From: an uncultured Flavobacteriaceae bacterium
GTDB taxonomy: Bacteria > Bacteroidota > Bacteroidia > Flavobacteriales > Flavobacteriaceae
Assembly: GCA_947493175.1 (NCBI GenBank)
Contig: CANLQD010000001.1
Location: forward strand, 124,001 to 188,000
DNA: 64,000 bases
Reading direction: 5' to 3'
Below are positions 7,607-15,183 of the stretch, in pieces. Both the position numbers and the translations under genes were made by a program. The notes beneath the pieces are model-generated. The model saw nothing but the letters and a program-made list of their open reading frames with translations. It was not told the origin of the DNA and did not search any database. Positions within the stretch are counted from its first letter, which is position 1; each line of letters opens with the position of its first letter.

Positions 7607-8815
7607 ATGACAAATAAAATTCAAATATCAGTAATACTTCTTCTATTCGTTTCGACATCTGCAATAGCACAAATGGAAACAAAGAAAAAGGTGAATCACG
7701 ACCTCGAATTTGAACTGGAAGCTGAATATCGGTATTTCTATGATGCGCCACAGTTTTCGGAACAGTTGGACCATTATCCTTCCATAGCTTTCCGGCCAGC
7801 GTATTCCACAGATTGGAAAGACGGTTATGAGCGTATCAATTTTAAAGGGTTTGTGAGATGGGACAGGGACGATTCCCGAACCCATTGGGATATTAGGGAA
7901 CTCTACTTTCAAAAAGCAAAGAATAATTGGGAGCTTAGTGCAGGGTTGAAAAAAATCTATTGGGGTGTAGCAGAAAGCAATCACCTCGTGGATATCATCA
8001 ATCAAACCGATGCCGTGGAATCTTTTGATGGTGAAGAAAAATTGGGCCAGCCCATGGTACAGTTTAGTTGGATAACGAACCATTGGGGAACCTTCGATTT
8101 TTTCTATTTGCCCATTCACCGTAAAAGAACATTTCCTGGTGAGGAAGGCCGCTTACGCTTCGGAACGGTTATCGACAGGGACGACTTACGATATGAAAGC
8201 GGTGCCGAAGCATGGCGACAGGATTTTGCTATACGCTGGAAATATTTTGTGGGTGCATTCGACATTGGTTTATCTCACTTTTATGGTAATGGTAGAGAAC
8301 CTCTTTTTGTGTTTACACCTGCCGGAGACATTGATGCGTTCTATCCGGTAATCAACCAAACAGGGCTCGATTTACAAATTACCCACAATGCCTTTTTATG
8401 GAAGTTGGAATCTATTCATCGCCACGCCGATGCACAGGATTTTGTAGCACTGGTGGCAGGATTGGAATATACCTTTAGCAACATAGATGGGAATGGACTG
8501 GATATTGGTTTGTTGGGAGAATACCTCTATGATGAACGGGATGAACTCGCACTTACCGCACTACAAAATGATGTCTTCTTTGGAAGCAGGGTAGCCTTTA
8601 ATGATATTCAAGACACTTCCATTCTTTTCGGTGGAATTAAAGACTTGGAACAATCTAGCACCATATTCAGTATAGAAGCATCAAGACGGTTTGGCAGCAG
8701 TTGGACGGCCGAGATTGAGGCCAGGATTTTCAGCAATATCGACAATTCGGAACTGATACTTTCCAATTTTGAGAATGATAGTTTTCTAAGGTTACGTGTT
8801 TCAAGATTTTTCTAG
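7607..8815 (+). CDS. Outer-membrane beta-barrel protein
   Basis: A 402-residue protein with a signal peptide (ILLLFVSTSAIAQ) and a mature part dominated by alternating aromatic/polar strands, ending in LRVSRFF with a terminal Phe, typical of outer-membrane barrels. In proteobacteria MMPL and LolA-like genes often come with a barrel of the DUF1302 type; this protein occupies that position, but I cannot confirm family membership by eye. A GTG start at 7586 is possible; the ATG at 7607 is preferred because it begins directly with the signal peptide. It is the likely outer-membrane partner of the transporter. Confidence 0.8.
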   Translation: MTNKIQISVILLLFVSTSAIAQMETKKKVNHDLEFELEAEYRYFYDAPQFSEQLDHYPSIAFRPAYSTDWKDGYERINFKGFVRWDRDDSRTHWDIRELYFQKAKNNWELSAGLKKIYWGVAESNHLVDIINQTDAVESFDGEEKLGQPMVQFSWITNHWGTFDFFYLPIHRKRTFPGEEGRLRFGTVIDRDDLRYESGAEAWRQDFAIRWKYFVGAFDIGLSHFYGNGREPLFVFTPAGDIDAFYPVINQTGLDLQITHNAFLWKLESIHRHADAQDFVALVAGLEYTFSNIDGNGLDIGLLGEYLYDERDELALTALQNDVFFGSRVAFNDIQDTSILFGGIKDLEQSSTIFSIEASRRFGSSWTAEIEARIFSNIDNSELILSNFENDSFLRLRVSRFF

Positions 8816-9185
8816 CAGTGTGAATACAATTAGCATCCATAACGTGATTGAAAGACCCTTAGCGGTTGTGAGAGCTGCGCTCTTGGAAGGTCTGACCGTA
8901 CATAAGGATTTAGGCAGTATAAGCACATATGAATATTCGACAGAGAAAAAGCTTCATCATATAAAATTGAATCCTGCAATCTGGCCTAAAGGTTTCATTG
9001 ATGCGGTTATTAGCATTCAGCTCAACACCTCAAATGAAGAAACCAATACGCATGTACGGTCTCAAATCAATTTTAAGTATCACAGATTCATCTCCATCAA
9101 AAAAATAGCCTTAAAGCAAATCATAAAGTTTGAAGCATCGCAGATTTTACATCAGTTCAAATATCGAATCGAAAAATGGATGTAA
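8796..9185 (+). CDS. Small protein, possibly SRPBCC-like
   Basis: A 129-residue protein with no signal peptide. It overlaps the preceding gene by 20 nt with a GTG start at 8796; a second GTG at 8820 is an alternative. It overlaps the next gene by 10 nt, so the genes are translationally coupled. The pattern (IHNVIERPLAVVRAALLE near the start, a beta-rich middle, a C-terminal helix ILHQFKYRIEKWM) resembles the START/SRPBCC fold, which is common among its neighbours, but sequence similarity is weak. Confidence 0.6.
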   Translation: MFQDFSSSVNTISIHNVIERPLAVVRAALLEGLTVHKDLGSISTYEYSTEKKLHHIKLNPAIWPKGFIDAVISIQLNTSNEETNTHVRSQINFKYHRFISIKKIALKQIIKFEASQILHQFKYRIEKWM

Positions 9186-10261
9186 AAAAGTCGCTCTTAT
9201 TTATACCCGATATTTCCGGGTTTACCCACTTTGTTCAGACCACTGAGGTAGAACATAGCGAACACGTGATTGCTGAATTGCTGGAAGTGCTTATTAGTGC
9301 CAATACCCAATCGCTAAAACTTGCCGAAGTCGAAGGTGATGCCTTGTTTTTTTACAAGGAAGGTCAAGTTCCATCCCAAGAAAAGCTGCTTGCACAAATC
9401 GAAACAATGTACACGGCCTTCTACAGTCATTTAAAATTGATGGAGACCAATCGCATCTGTCCGTGTCGTGCTTGTGCATCTGCACCTGACTTGGAACTTA
9501 AAATCGTTATGCATTCGGGAGAACTTCAATTTATAACGGTTCAGGATAATAGAAAGCCGTTTGGTGAAACCGTAATTCAAGCACATCGCCTTTTAAAAAA
9601 TACTATTGAAAGTGATAATTATGTTCTCGTTAGTAAATCACTTGCAAAAGAGATTGGATTATCCCCTACGTATGAAAGTAAGCTGTTCCGCTTTCGCGAA
9701 AGCGTAGAAATCTACGATGGCAAAGAGGTGCCCTTTCTTTACGCAGAAATGGACGTTAAAAAACTAAAGCTGTTTAGGTTTGAACCACCTGAAATTGTGA
9801 TTACCGACAGACCACCCAACTTTGTGATGGAGCGAAAAATGAATATTGGTGGATATAAGCTTTTTGAAATGATTACCAACTATAGGTATCGTCATACTTG
9901 GGTAGAAGGTGTGGAAGAATTTCAATTTAATGAACATGAAGTAACCCGAACAGGCACTGAGCACGTTTGTGTCATCAACGGAAAGCATTTTAACTTTACC
10001 ACGGTTATAAAAGATGTCCCCATACATCAATTGGTATATGGTGAACTTACTACCGACCCGCCACCAGTTGATAAACTTTATCAATTCTACATTATTGAGC
10101 CGCTTGATGAAAATCAATCGCTTCTTAAGGTGGAACAATATTGGATTACAAAGAATATTTGGCAAAAGCTGTTAATGGCAATAATAGGTAAAAAACAATT
10201 CGTCAGTGGGCTTACTCGTTCCTTAGATAACCTCCAAAGTTATATTGAATTGAAAACGTAA
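9176..10261 (+). CDS. Cyclase-like (DUF2652) protein fused to an SRPBCC domain
   Basis: A 361-residue cytoplasmic protein. Residues 1-190 resemble class III nucleotide cyclase catalytic domains of the DUF2652 type: IPDISGFT with Asp12, EVEGDALFF with Asp55 (the usual metal-binding Asp pair), and HSGELQF near 113. An unusual CPCRAC cluster lies at 95-100. Residues about 205-355 fit an SRPBCC lipid-binding fold. The gene overlaps its upstream neighbour by 10 nt and is the last of the transporter operon, followed by a terminator at 10315-10348. It may couple ligand binding to a nucleotide signal or may be a non-catalytic sensor. Confidence 0.8.
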   Translation: MDVKKSLLFIPDISGFTHFVQTTEVEHSEHVIAELLEVLISANTQSLKLAEVEGDALFFYKEGQVPSQEKLLAQIETMYTAFYSHLKLMETNRICPCRACASAPDLELKIVMHSGELQFITVQDNRKPFGETVIQAHRLLKNTIESDNYVLVSKSLAKEIGLSPTYESKLFRFRESVEIYDGKEVPFLYAEMDVKKLKLFRFEPPEIVITDRPPNFVMERKMNIGGYKLFEMITNYRYRHTWVEGVEEFQFNEHEVTRTGTEHVCVINGKHFNFTTVIKDVPIHQLVYGELTTDPPPVDKLYQFYIIEPLDENQSLLKVEQYWITKNIWQKLLMAIIGKKQFVSGLTRSLDNLQSYIELKT

Positions 10262-10314
10262 AACATTTCAAAACAGGCTTTTAAAAAGGGTATTAGACCA
10301 TATCATACCATCAA

Positions 10315-10348
10315 AAAAGGGCCGTACCAAAAATGGTACAACCCTTTT
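10315..10348. terminator. Bidirectional terminator between convergent genes
   Basis: AAAAGGG and GTACCA pair with TGGTAC and CCCTTTT, with a 2-nt internal loop and A/T runs on both sides. It separates the + strand transporter operon from the - strand SRPBCC gene ending at 10373. Confidence 0.85.
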
Positions 10349-10372
10349 AGCATATAAATAAATCAGCTACCT

Positions 10373-10882
10373 TTACTTAGAAGCCATCTTAGCGACATTG
10401 GCAATCATCTCATTAGAGGCCATATTCAAAAAGCCATTGAACTGCTCTTCATTCATTTGAGGATTTTTCATAAACTTCTCATAGGTTGATGTCCACACAA
10501 TCATCGATTTTTTGTACCCTAAATCAACTACTTTAAAGTTGCTCACCACGCCAGTTGCAGGAATCCCTTCAACAACTTGGTAGGTATAACTTCGATTGGC
10601 ATCATCAAATGCTAGAATATTTTCCTTGAATTTTCCTTTTCCGTCTGGCGAAGTACAAACCCTACTTCCACCTTCTCCTTTTGGTCCGGTGAATTCTACT
10701 TTGGATACTAAGCTCGATAGCTCGTCAATGTTGTCAAGTTTTCTCAATTCTGCCCAAACATCGTCAGCAGATTGTTCAACGACGAGGGTATTGGTAATCT
10801 TCGCATTAGAATTTTGTGCATTCATTTGACTAAAACCGAAAACGGCCACCCCAATTACAATTACATTTTTTAATCGTTTCAT
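10373..10882 (-). CDS. Secreted SRPBCC (START-like) protein
   Basis: A 169-residue protein with a signal peptide (VIVIGVAVFGFSQMNAQ) and one SRPBCC domain: ITNTLVVEQSADDVWAELRKLDNIDELSSLV followed by a beta-rich core and a C-terminal helix. SRPBCC domains have a deep hydrophobic pocket for lipids, polyketides or similar ligands. Being exported, it probably works in the periplasm. It is transcribed divergently from the ECF sigma gene and has its own sigma-regulon promoter (10910-10939, reverse). It is one of several SRPBCC proteins in this locus. Confidence 0.85.
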   Translation of the reverse strand: MKRLKNVIVIGVAVFGFSQMNAQNSNAKITNTLVVEQSADDVWAELRKLDNIDELSSLVSKVEFTGPKGEGGSRVCTSPDGKGKFKENILAFDDANRSYTYQVVEGIPATGVVSNFKVVDLGYKKSMIVWTSTYEKFMKNPQMNEEQFNGFLNMASNEMIANVAKMASK

Positions 10883-10909
10883 CTTATTTATTTTTTTAGA
10901 TTATACTAT

Positions 10910-10939
10910 TTAGATGCAGTTAAAGATTCCGTGTGACAA
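10910..10939 (-). promoter_or_regulatory. Sigma-regulon promoter 2 (secreted SRPBCC gene)
   Basis: Read on the minus strand: TTGTCACAC (10939-10931), 13 nt, then GCATCTAA (10917-10910). It lies 28 nt upstream of the start codon at 10882 and is divergent from promoter 3. Confidence 0.85.
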
Positions 10940-10966
10940 CTTCAAAAAATAAAGTTTATAGTAAAG

Positions 10967-10996
10967 TTGTCACACATTGACGCTTTGAGCATCTAA
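10967..10996 (+). promoter_or_regulatory. Sigma-regulon promoter 3 (sigma gene autoregulation)
   Basis: TTGTCACAC (10967-10975), 13 nt, GCATCTAA (10989-10996), 17 nt before the start codon of the sigma factor. A copy in front of the sigma gene itself is the usual sign of an autoregulated ECF sigma and identifies the motif as its own promoter. Confidence 0.86.
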
Positions 10997-11013
10997 CCAT
11001 AAAGAACAATACT

Positions 11014-11892
11014 ATGGATAATCCATTCTTAAAAGAATACACGAGCGACAAGACCGATATACAATTGGTAGAAGAAGCCCAAGCTGGGAATAAAAAAGCA
11101 CTTGAAGACCTCATATTGAAGCATCAACCATACATCTACAATATCGCTTGGAAAATGGTTCGTCATCCTTCCGATGCAGAGGATTTAACCCAAGAGGCAA
11201 CTATAAAAATTATTACCAACCTTGCTCAATTTAAAGGAAAGAGTTCGTTTAGAACTTGGGCATATCGTATAGTAGCGAATCACTTTTTAATGTCTAAACG
11301 TCGTCCTAATGAGTCTATATTCGAGAGTTTTGATAAGATGGCGCAAGGTCTGGAAATGACACCCGACCATCCGCTAACAGCGTTGGAGCAAAAGGAAAAC
11401 AAAGCCTTTATTAAAGAGATGAACTACAGCTGTATGAGTGGTATGCTACTTTGCCTTACCAGAGAACAGCGCTTGGTATACATTTTAGGTGAAATGTTCA
11501 ATGCAGACCATAACTTGGGTTCAGAAATTCTGGAAATCTCTAAAGATAATTTTAGACAACGTTTATCCAGGGCCAGAAAGGACATCTTCAATTTTATGAA
11601 TGAAAAATGTGGGCTGGTCAATAAAGCAAACCCTTGCCGTTGTCACAAGAAAGTAACTTTTGCTTTGAATAATAAAGTTATTGACAGTAAGAACTTATTG
11701 TTCAACCGCGCTGAATATTCCAATTTCAAAAATGAAATAAAGAGCGATGCCGACGCTATGATGGAAATTATTGACGATAAATATGCAGAACTCTATGGAG
11801 AGTTACCCTTTAAGAAGAACTTTGATAAGAAAACCTTCCTAGAAGATATTGTAAATGATGACCATATCAAGAACTTAATGAAATTGAATTAG
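11014..11892 (+). CDS. ECF-type RNA polymerase sigma factor with C-terminal extension
   Basis: A 292-residue protein, longer than the usual 160-200 for ECF sigmas. Region 2 spans about 25-98 (DAEDLTQEATIKI, FRTWAYRIVANHFL). Region 4 spans about 140-195, with the recognition part DNFRQRLSRARKDI. A further 95 residues follow, starting with a Cys/His cluster (Cys199, Cys208, Cys210, His211 in NEKCGLVNKANPCRCHKK). No anti-sigma gene with a membrane helix lies next to it, so the extension may sense or be regulated directly. Four identical bipartite promoters surround it. A terminator follows at 11912-11940. Confidence 0.92.
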   Translation: MDNPFLKEYTSDKTDIQLVEEAQAGNKKALEDLILKHQPYIYNIAWKMVRHPSDAEDLTQEATIKIITNLAQFKGKSSFRTWAYRIVANHFLMSKRRPNESIFESFDKMAQGLEMTPDHPLTALEQKENKAFIKEMNYSCMSGMLLCLTREQRLVYILGEMFNADHNLGSEILEISKDNFRQRLSRARKDIFNFMNEKCGLVNKANPCRCHKKVTFALNNKVIDSKNLLFNRAEYSNFKNEIKSDADAMMEIIDDKYAELYGELPFKKNFDKKTFLEDIVNDDHIKNLMKLN

Positions 11893-11911
11893 AATTCTTC
11901 AATCCACTTCC

Positions 11912-11940
11912 AAACCCAAGCTTTTGTCTTGGGTTTTTTT
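11912..11940 (+). terminator. Terminator of the sigma factor gene
   Basis: AAACCCAAG pairs with CTTGGGTTT around CTTTTGT, followed by T residues. It ends 9 nt before sigma-regulon promoter 4, so the next pair of genes is a separate transcription unit. Confidence 0.9.
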
Positions 11941-11948
11941 ATGCAAAG

Positions 11949-11978
11949 TTGTCACACGTTCCATCAATCTGAATCTAA
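11949..11978 (+). promoter_or_regulatory. Sigma-regulon promoter 4 (SRPBCC pair)
   Basis: TTGTCACAC (11949-11957), 13 nt, GAATCTAA (11971-11978), 41 nt before the start codon at 12019. It differs from the other three copies only by A for C in the second position of the -10 box. Confidence 0.85.
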
Positions 11979-12018
11979 GTGTAAACAACCGCACCGAAAG
12001 CGTAAAAATTGATAATAA

Positions 12019-12522
12019 ATGAAAATTAACAAAACCCTTCAAGTAAATGTACCTGCCAGCAAAGTTTGGGAAGTGCTGTACACAAATTATGGCGATGCCT
12101 GCCACTGGGCAAGTACCGTAAACGAATCTAAAGAGCGTGAGGTTCTTGGCAGTAACTACATAGGACGCACCTGTTCTACTGTTTTTGGTGATGTCAGTGA
12201 AATTATTGACCGAGCAGATGAAGATAAAATGGAACTACAATACCACTTAGATGACACCCCATTTATTATGAAAGCCGCTACGGCAAAATGGAAAGTTAAG
12301 CCTACCAGTGTGAACACATCAGATGTTACGATGGACCTAGATGTAACCTTAGCAACCCTACCGAGATTACTGATGGGTTGGATGATTAAGCCAAAAATGC
12401 GCAAGGACATTTATCAAACTTTAGAAGACCTTAAGTACTTCCTAGAAACAGGAAAACAGTCTGAAGTAAAGATGAAATCTGATGCAGAATACTTTAAGAA
12501 AAAAGGCAAAAAAGCCGCATAA
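12019..12522 (+). CDS. Cytoplasmic SRPBCC (START-like) protein
   Basis: A 167-residue protein with no signal peptide. It has the typical SRPBCC opening (INKTLQVNVPASKVWEVLYTNYGDACHWAS) and a C-terminal helix (DIYQTLEDLKYFLETGK), then a Lys-rich tail. It is expected to bind a hydrophobic ligand in the cytoplasm. It is the first gene after sigma-regulon promoter 4 and precedes an exported relative by 19 nt. The two share the DYGE/NYGD and LKHYIETG/LKYFLETG signatures, suggesting duplication. Confidence 0.87.
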   Translation: MKINKTLQVNVPASKVWEVLYTNYGDACHWASTVNESKEREVLGSNYIGRTCSTVFGDVSEIIDRADEDKMELQYHLDDTPFIMKAATAKWKVKPTSVNTSDVTMDLDVTLATLPRLLMGWMIKPKMRKDIYQTLEDLKYFLETGKQSEVKMKSDAEYFKKKGKKAA

Positions 12523-12541
12523 CTAATAATAACAAATCACA

Positions 12542-13162
12542 ATGAAAATCACAATGAAATCAATAGTAGCAGTAGCATTATTTGCCTTGGTGGGAACAAT
12601 AGCTACAGCACAGCGTATGGAAAAGAAATTCCGTACTGTAAAAGTAGAAATGAAAATTGATGCATCTGCAGAGCGTGTATGGGAAGCAATGGTATTAGAC
12701 TATGGAGAAATCTCAAATTTCTCACCCTATATCTATACTTCAGAATATACCAACGGTTCGCTCAAAGGCGAGGTAGGGGCAACACGTAAGTGTAATTTCA
12801 ACGAGAAAGCCACGCAATGGTCACACGAGAAAATTGCTGCGATAGACCACGATAATATGGTAATGCGCAATATCATCATCGATGGAAAAAAGTTACCACT
12901 CAACCTGGATAACTCGCAAGCCTTTTATCGCGTTACTGACAACGGAGATGGTACCTCCACGGCCGAATATGAGTTTCAATTCCGCACTAAACCTGCGATA
13001 ATGGGTTTCATTGCAAAAGGTGGGTTCAAGAAACAATTGTCCGGAACCTTGGTAGGTCTTAAGCACTACATAGAAACTGGTGAGCGTGTTACTGGTGGTA
13101 CAGATAAGTATGAGGAAATAAAGGATACGTATCCAAAGGCCACAGTTATAAAAACAAAATAA
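12542..13162 (+). CDS. Exported SRPBCC (START-like) protein
   Basis: A 206-residue protein with a signal peptide (IVAVALFALVGTIATAQ) followed by an SRPBCC domain (FRTVKVEMKIDASAERVWEAMVLDYGEISNFSPYI) and a short charged tail. It is a likely paralogue of the protein encoded just upstream and probably does the same job in the periplasm. It is co-transcribed from sigma-regulon promoter 4. Confidence 0.87.
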   Translation: MKITMKSIVAVALFALVGTIATAQRMEKKFRTVKVEMKIDASAERVWEAMVLDYGEISNFSPYIYTSEYTNGSLKGEVGATRKCNFNEKATQWSHEKIAAIDHDNMVMRNIIIDGKKLPLNLDNSQAFYRVTDNGDGTSTAEYEFQFRTKPAIMGFIAKGGFKKQLSGTLVGLKHYIETGERVTGGTDKYEEIKDTYPKATVIKTK

Positions 13163-13203
13163 GAACTAGTAACACATTTTAATAACCAATTAAAGGAGAA
13201 GAA

Positions 13204-13492
13204 AATGACAAATCAAGAAGCGGCTAATAGGCTACACTATTGAGAGAGGGAAAGTCCAACAACGTTTATAATGAACTTCCACCCTGATGCCGAGCATATC
13301 GAACCCCAATCGGAACATTTTGCATATGCTAAGGGGGTTGAGGCTATCAAGGCAAAAGATGCCGCTATGAAAGAAAACATCATTACCGTAAACGGCATGG
13401 AAGTAGGTGACGCTATTGTGGCAAAGGAATATATTGCCATCACTAAAAGCGGGAAGTCCATTACCGTCCTAATAGACTTTTTATTTTTATGA
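13204..13492 (+). pseudogene. Decayed SnoaL-like (NTF2-fold) gene
   Basis: A strong ribosome site (AAAGGAG) precedes ATG 13204, which reads MTNQEAANRLHY and then stops. Beyond the stop, another frame continues with ERGKVQQ and the first frame then gives HPDAEHIEPQSEHFAYAKGVEAIKAK and MEVGDAIVAKEYIAIT. Together these resemble one SnoaL-like polyketide-cyclase/NTF2 domain broken by small insertions near 13239 and 13276. The 3' end is also replaced by an unrelated tail. An open frame from 13271 (73 aa) might still be translated but lacks the N-terminal helix and C-terminal strands. It was the third gene of the promoter-4 operon. Confidence 0.7.
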
Positions 13493-13504
13493 AAAAGCGA
13501 ATAC

Positions 13505-15160
13505 CTAGGCCTTCAACCACAGAAATCCAAAAGGTGGCAACTGCCATTGGGCCGACCCTATCGATTCATCTTTGATCAAATCCTCAACCTCTGGGCTCCT
13601 TGCAGGCATGATCACTTCTTCTTCTGAAAAATTGTGTACTGCATATAGCTTCTCGTCGGCGTGCTCCCGCTCTATGATAAAAACGCTTCCTTCCTGATAA
13701 AATCGGGCCTTTCCCAAGGGGTGAAAAGCTAGATGGTCTTTTCGTATTTGTAACAACTGCTTGTATCTTGAAAACATTTGTTCCCGAAACGACCCAGTTG
13801 CGGTCAGTTCCTCCACTAAATCGGAATACATCAGTTTTTTTCTATTGATTCTTCGATGTATACCACTCGCTAGGGCCGCATCCCTGTCATTTTCAGACCC
13901 TAAAACGGAATGGTAGTACACTCCGGGCACTCCGGGGAACGCTAACATGACCGACTGCGTCAATAAAAAACGTTGTATGCGCAGGGCCGCATCTGCTTGG
14001 GGGTCGGTAATCAAGTCCAGGTAGTTACAGTTGAGCTCATATGGTGACTGTGTACCATCGCCATTGTCTTTCATAGATACAAAGCCACCATGCCTTTTTG
14101 CGATGGCGGCCAAAGCATAGATTTCTTCATTCGCGACAATGCCCTGTAAGGGCCGTACCCCTACCCCATCATGGCTTGCCGTAAAATTAAAGAAACAGAC
14201 CTCATTGCTTGGGAGTTCTAAGTTTGTAGCCCATTGGGTTAGTACCTCAACCTTTTGCTGATGCACGCTCAGGGCCAGTAAGGGAGGTAAGGTAAAGTTA
14301 TAGACCATATGCGCCTCATCGGTGCCGTCGCCGAAATAGGAAATGTTCTCCATATGCGGCACATTGGTTTCGGTAATAATGACCGTTGCCGGTGCTACCG
14401 ATTCGATAATCTTCCGGTAGAGACGAATAACCGTATGGGCCTCTTCTAAATGAATGCAACTGCTGTTCTCTTTCTTCCAAATAAAAGCAATGGCATCCAA
14501 TCGAATGTAACGCGCCCCTTTCGATACGTAATACAACAACACATCGAGCACCTGAAGAAAAACAGCCGGACTCCGGTAATTCAAGTCCACTTGATCTTTG
14601 GAAAAAGTGGTCCATATCCTGGCACTTTTTCCTTCCTTATCAAACTCATGGAACAATGGTAGGGCCCGGGGTCGCACTACCTTGGAGTAGTCAGTATTCG
14701 AATTTTCCTCAATAAAATAATCCCGATACTTTTCTTCGCCCTTTAGATACCCTTGAAACCAATCGGATCGCTGTGAAATATGGTTGACCACAGCATCGAA
14801 CATCAAATCATATGAGCGGTTTAGACGCTCCATATCGTCCCAACTACCCAAATTTGGATCTAGTTGATAATAGTCGACTACACTGAAACCGTCATCGGAA
14901 GTATATGGAAAACAGGGGAGCAAATGCACGGCGCTCAACGCATCGCCCAAATAGGTTTCCAGAAAACTCCGAAGGCTCGTTAGCGGTGTACGCCCTTGGT
15001 CCTGAATCGAATCGCCATAGGTAATCAAAATGGCATCCTTTTCTGAAAATCGCTGACCGAGACCTTGTCTCTTTAAGGGGTATTTTGAACAGCGTTTTTC
15101 AATTCCTTCAAGTACTTCGGATACGGCATGCGGATATAGGGATTGAATCATTTTTTCCAT
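13505..15160 (-). CDS. GH13 sugar phosphorylase (sucrose/glucosylglycerate phosphorylase type)
   Basis: A 551-residue cytoplasmic alpha-amylase-family enzyme. The four GH13 regions are visible: DAVVNH (122-127), YIRLDAIAF with nucleophile Asp222, IITETNVPH with acid/base Glu264, and FTASHDG with His330-Asp331. The overall pattern and length fit subfamily 18, which phosphorolyses alpha-glucosides such as sucrose or glucosylglycerate into glucose-1-phosphate. No signal peptide. It is the last gene of a minus-strand cluster, 23 nt after a sodium:solute symporter that probably imports its substrate. The exact substrate cannot be read from the sequence. Confidence 0.87.
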   Translation of the reverse strand: MEKMIQSLYPHAVSEVLEGIEKRCSKYPLKRQGLGQRFSEKDAILITYGDSIQDQGRTPLTSLRSFLETYLGDALSAVHLLPCFPYTSDDGFSVVDYYQLDPNLGSWDDMERLNRSYDLMFDAVVNHISQRSDWFQGYLKGEEKYRDYFIEENSNTDYSKVVRPRALPLFHEFDKEGKSARIWTTFSKDQVDLNYRSPAVFLQVLDVLLYYVSKGARYIRLDAIAFIWKKENSSCIHLEEAHTVIRLYRKIIESVAPATVIITETNVPHMENISYFGDGTDEAHMVYNFTLPPLLALSVHQQKVEVLTQWATNLELPSNEVCFFNFTASHDGVGVRPLQGIVANEEIYALAAIAKRHGGFVSMKDNGDGTQSPYELNCNYLDLITDPQADAALRIQRFLLTQSVMLAFPGVPGVYYHSVLGSENDRDAALASGIHRRINRKKLMYSDLVEELTATGSFREQMFSRYKQLLQIRKDHLAFHPLGKARFYQEGSVFIIEREHADEKLYAVHNFSEEEVIMPARSPEVEDLIKDESIGSAQWQLPPFGFLWLKA

Positions 15161-15183
15161 AGGCTGGAATGATAAATAGGATA

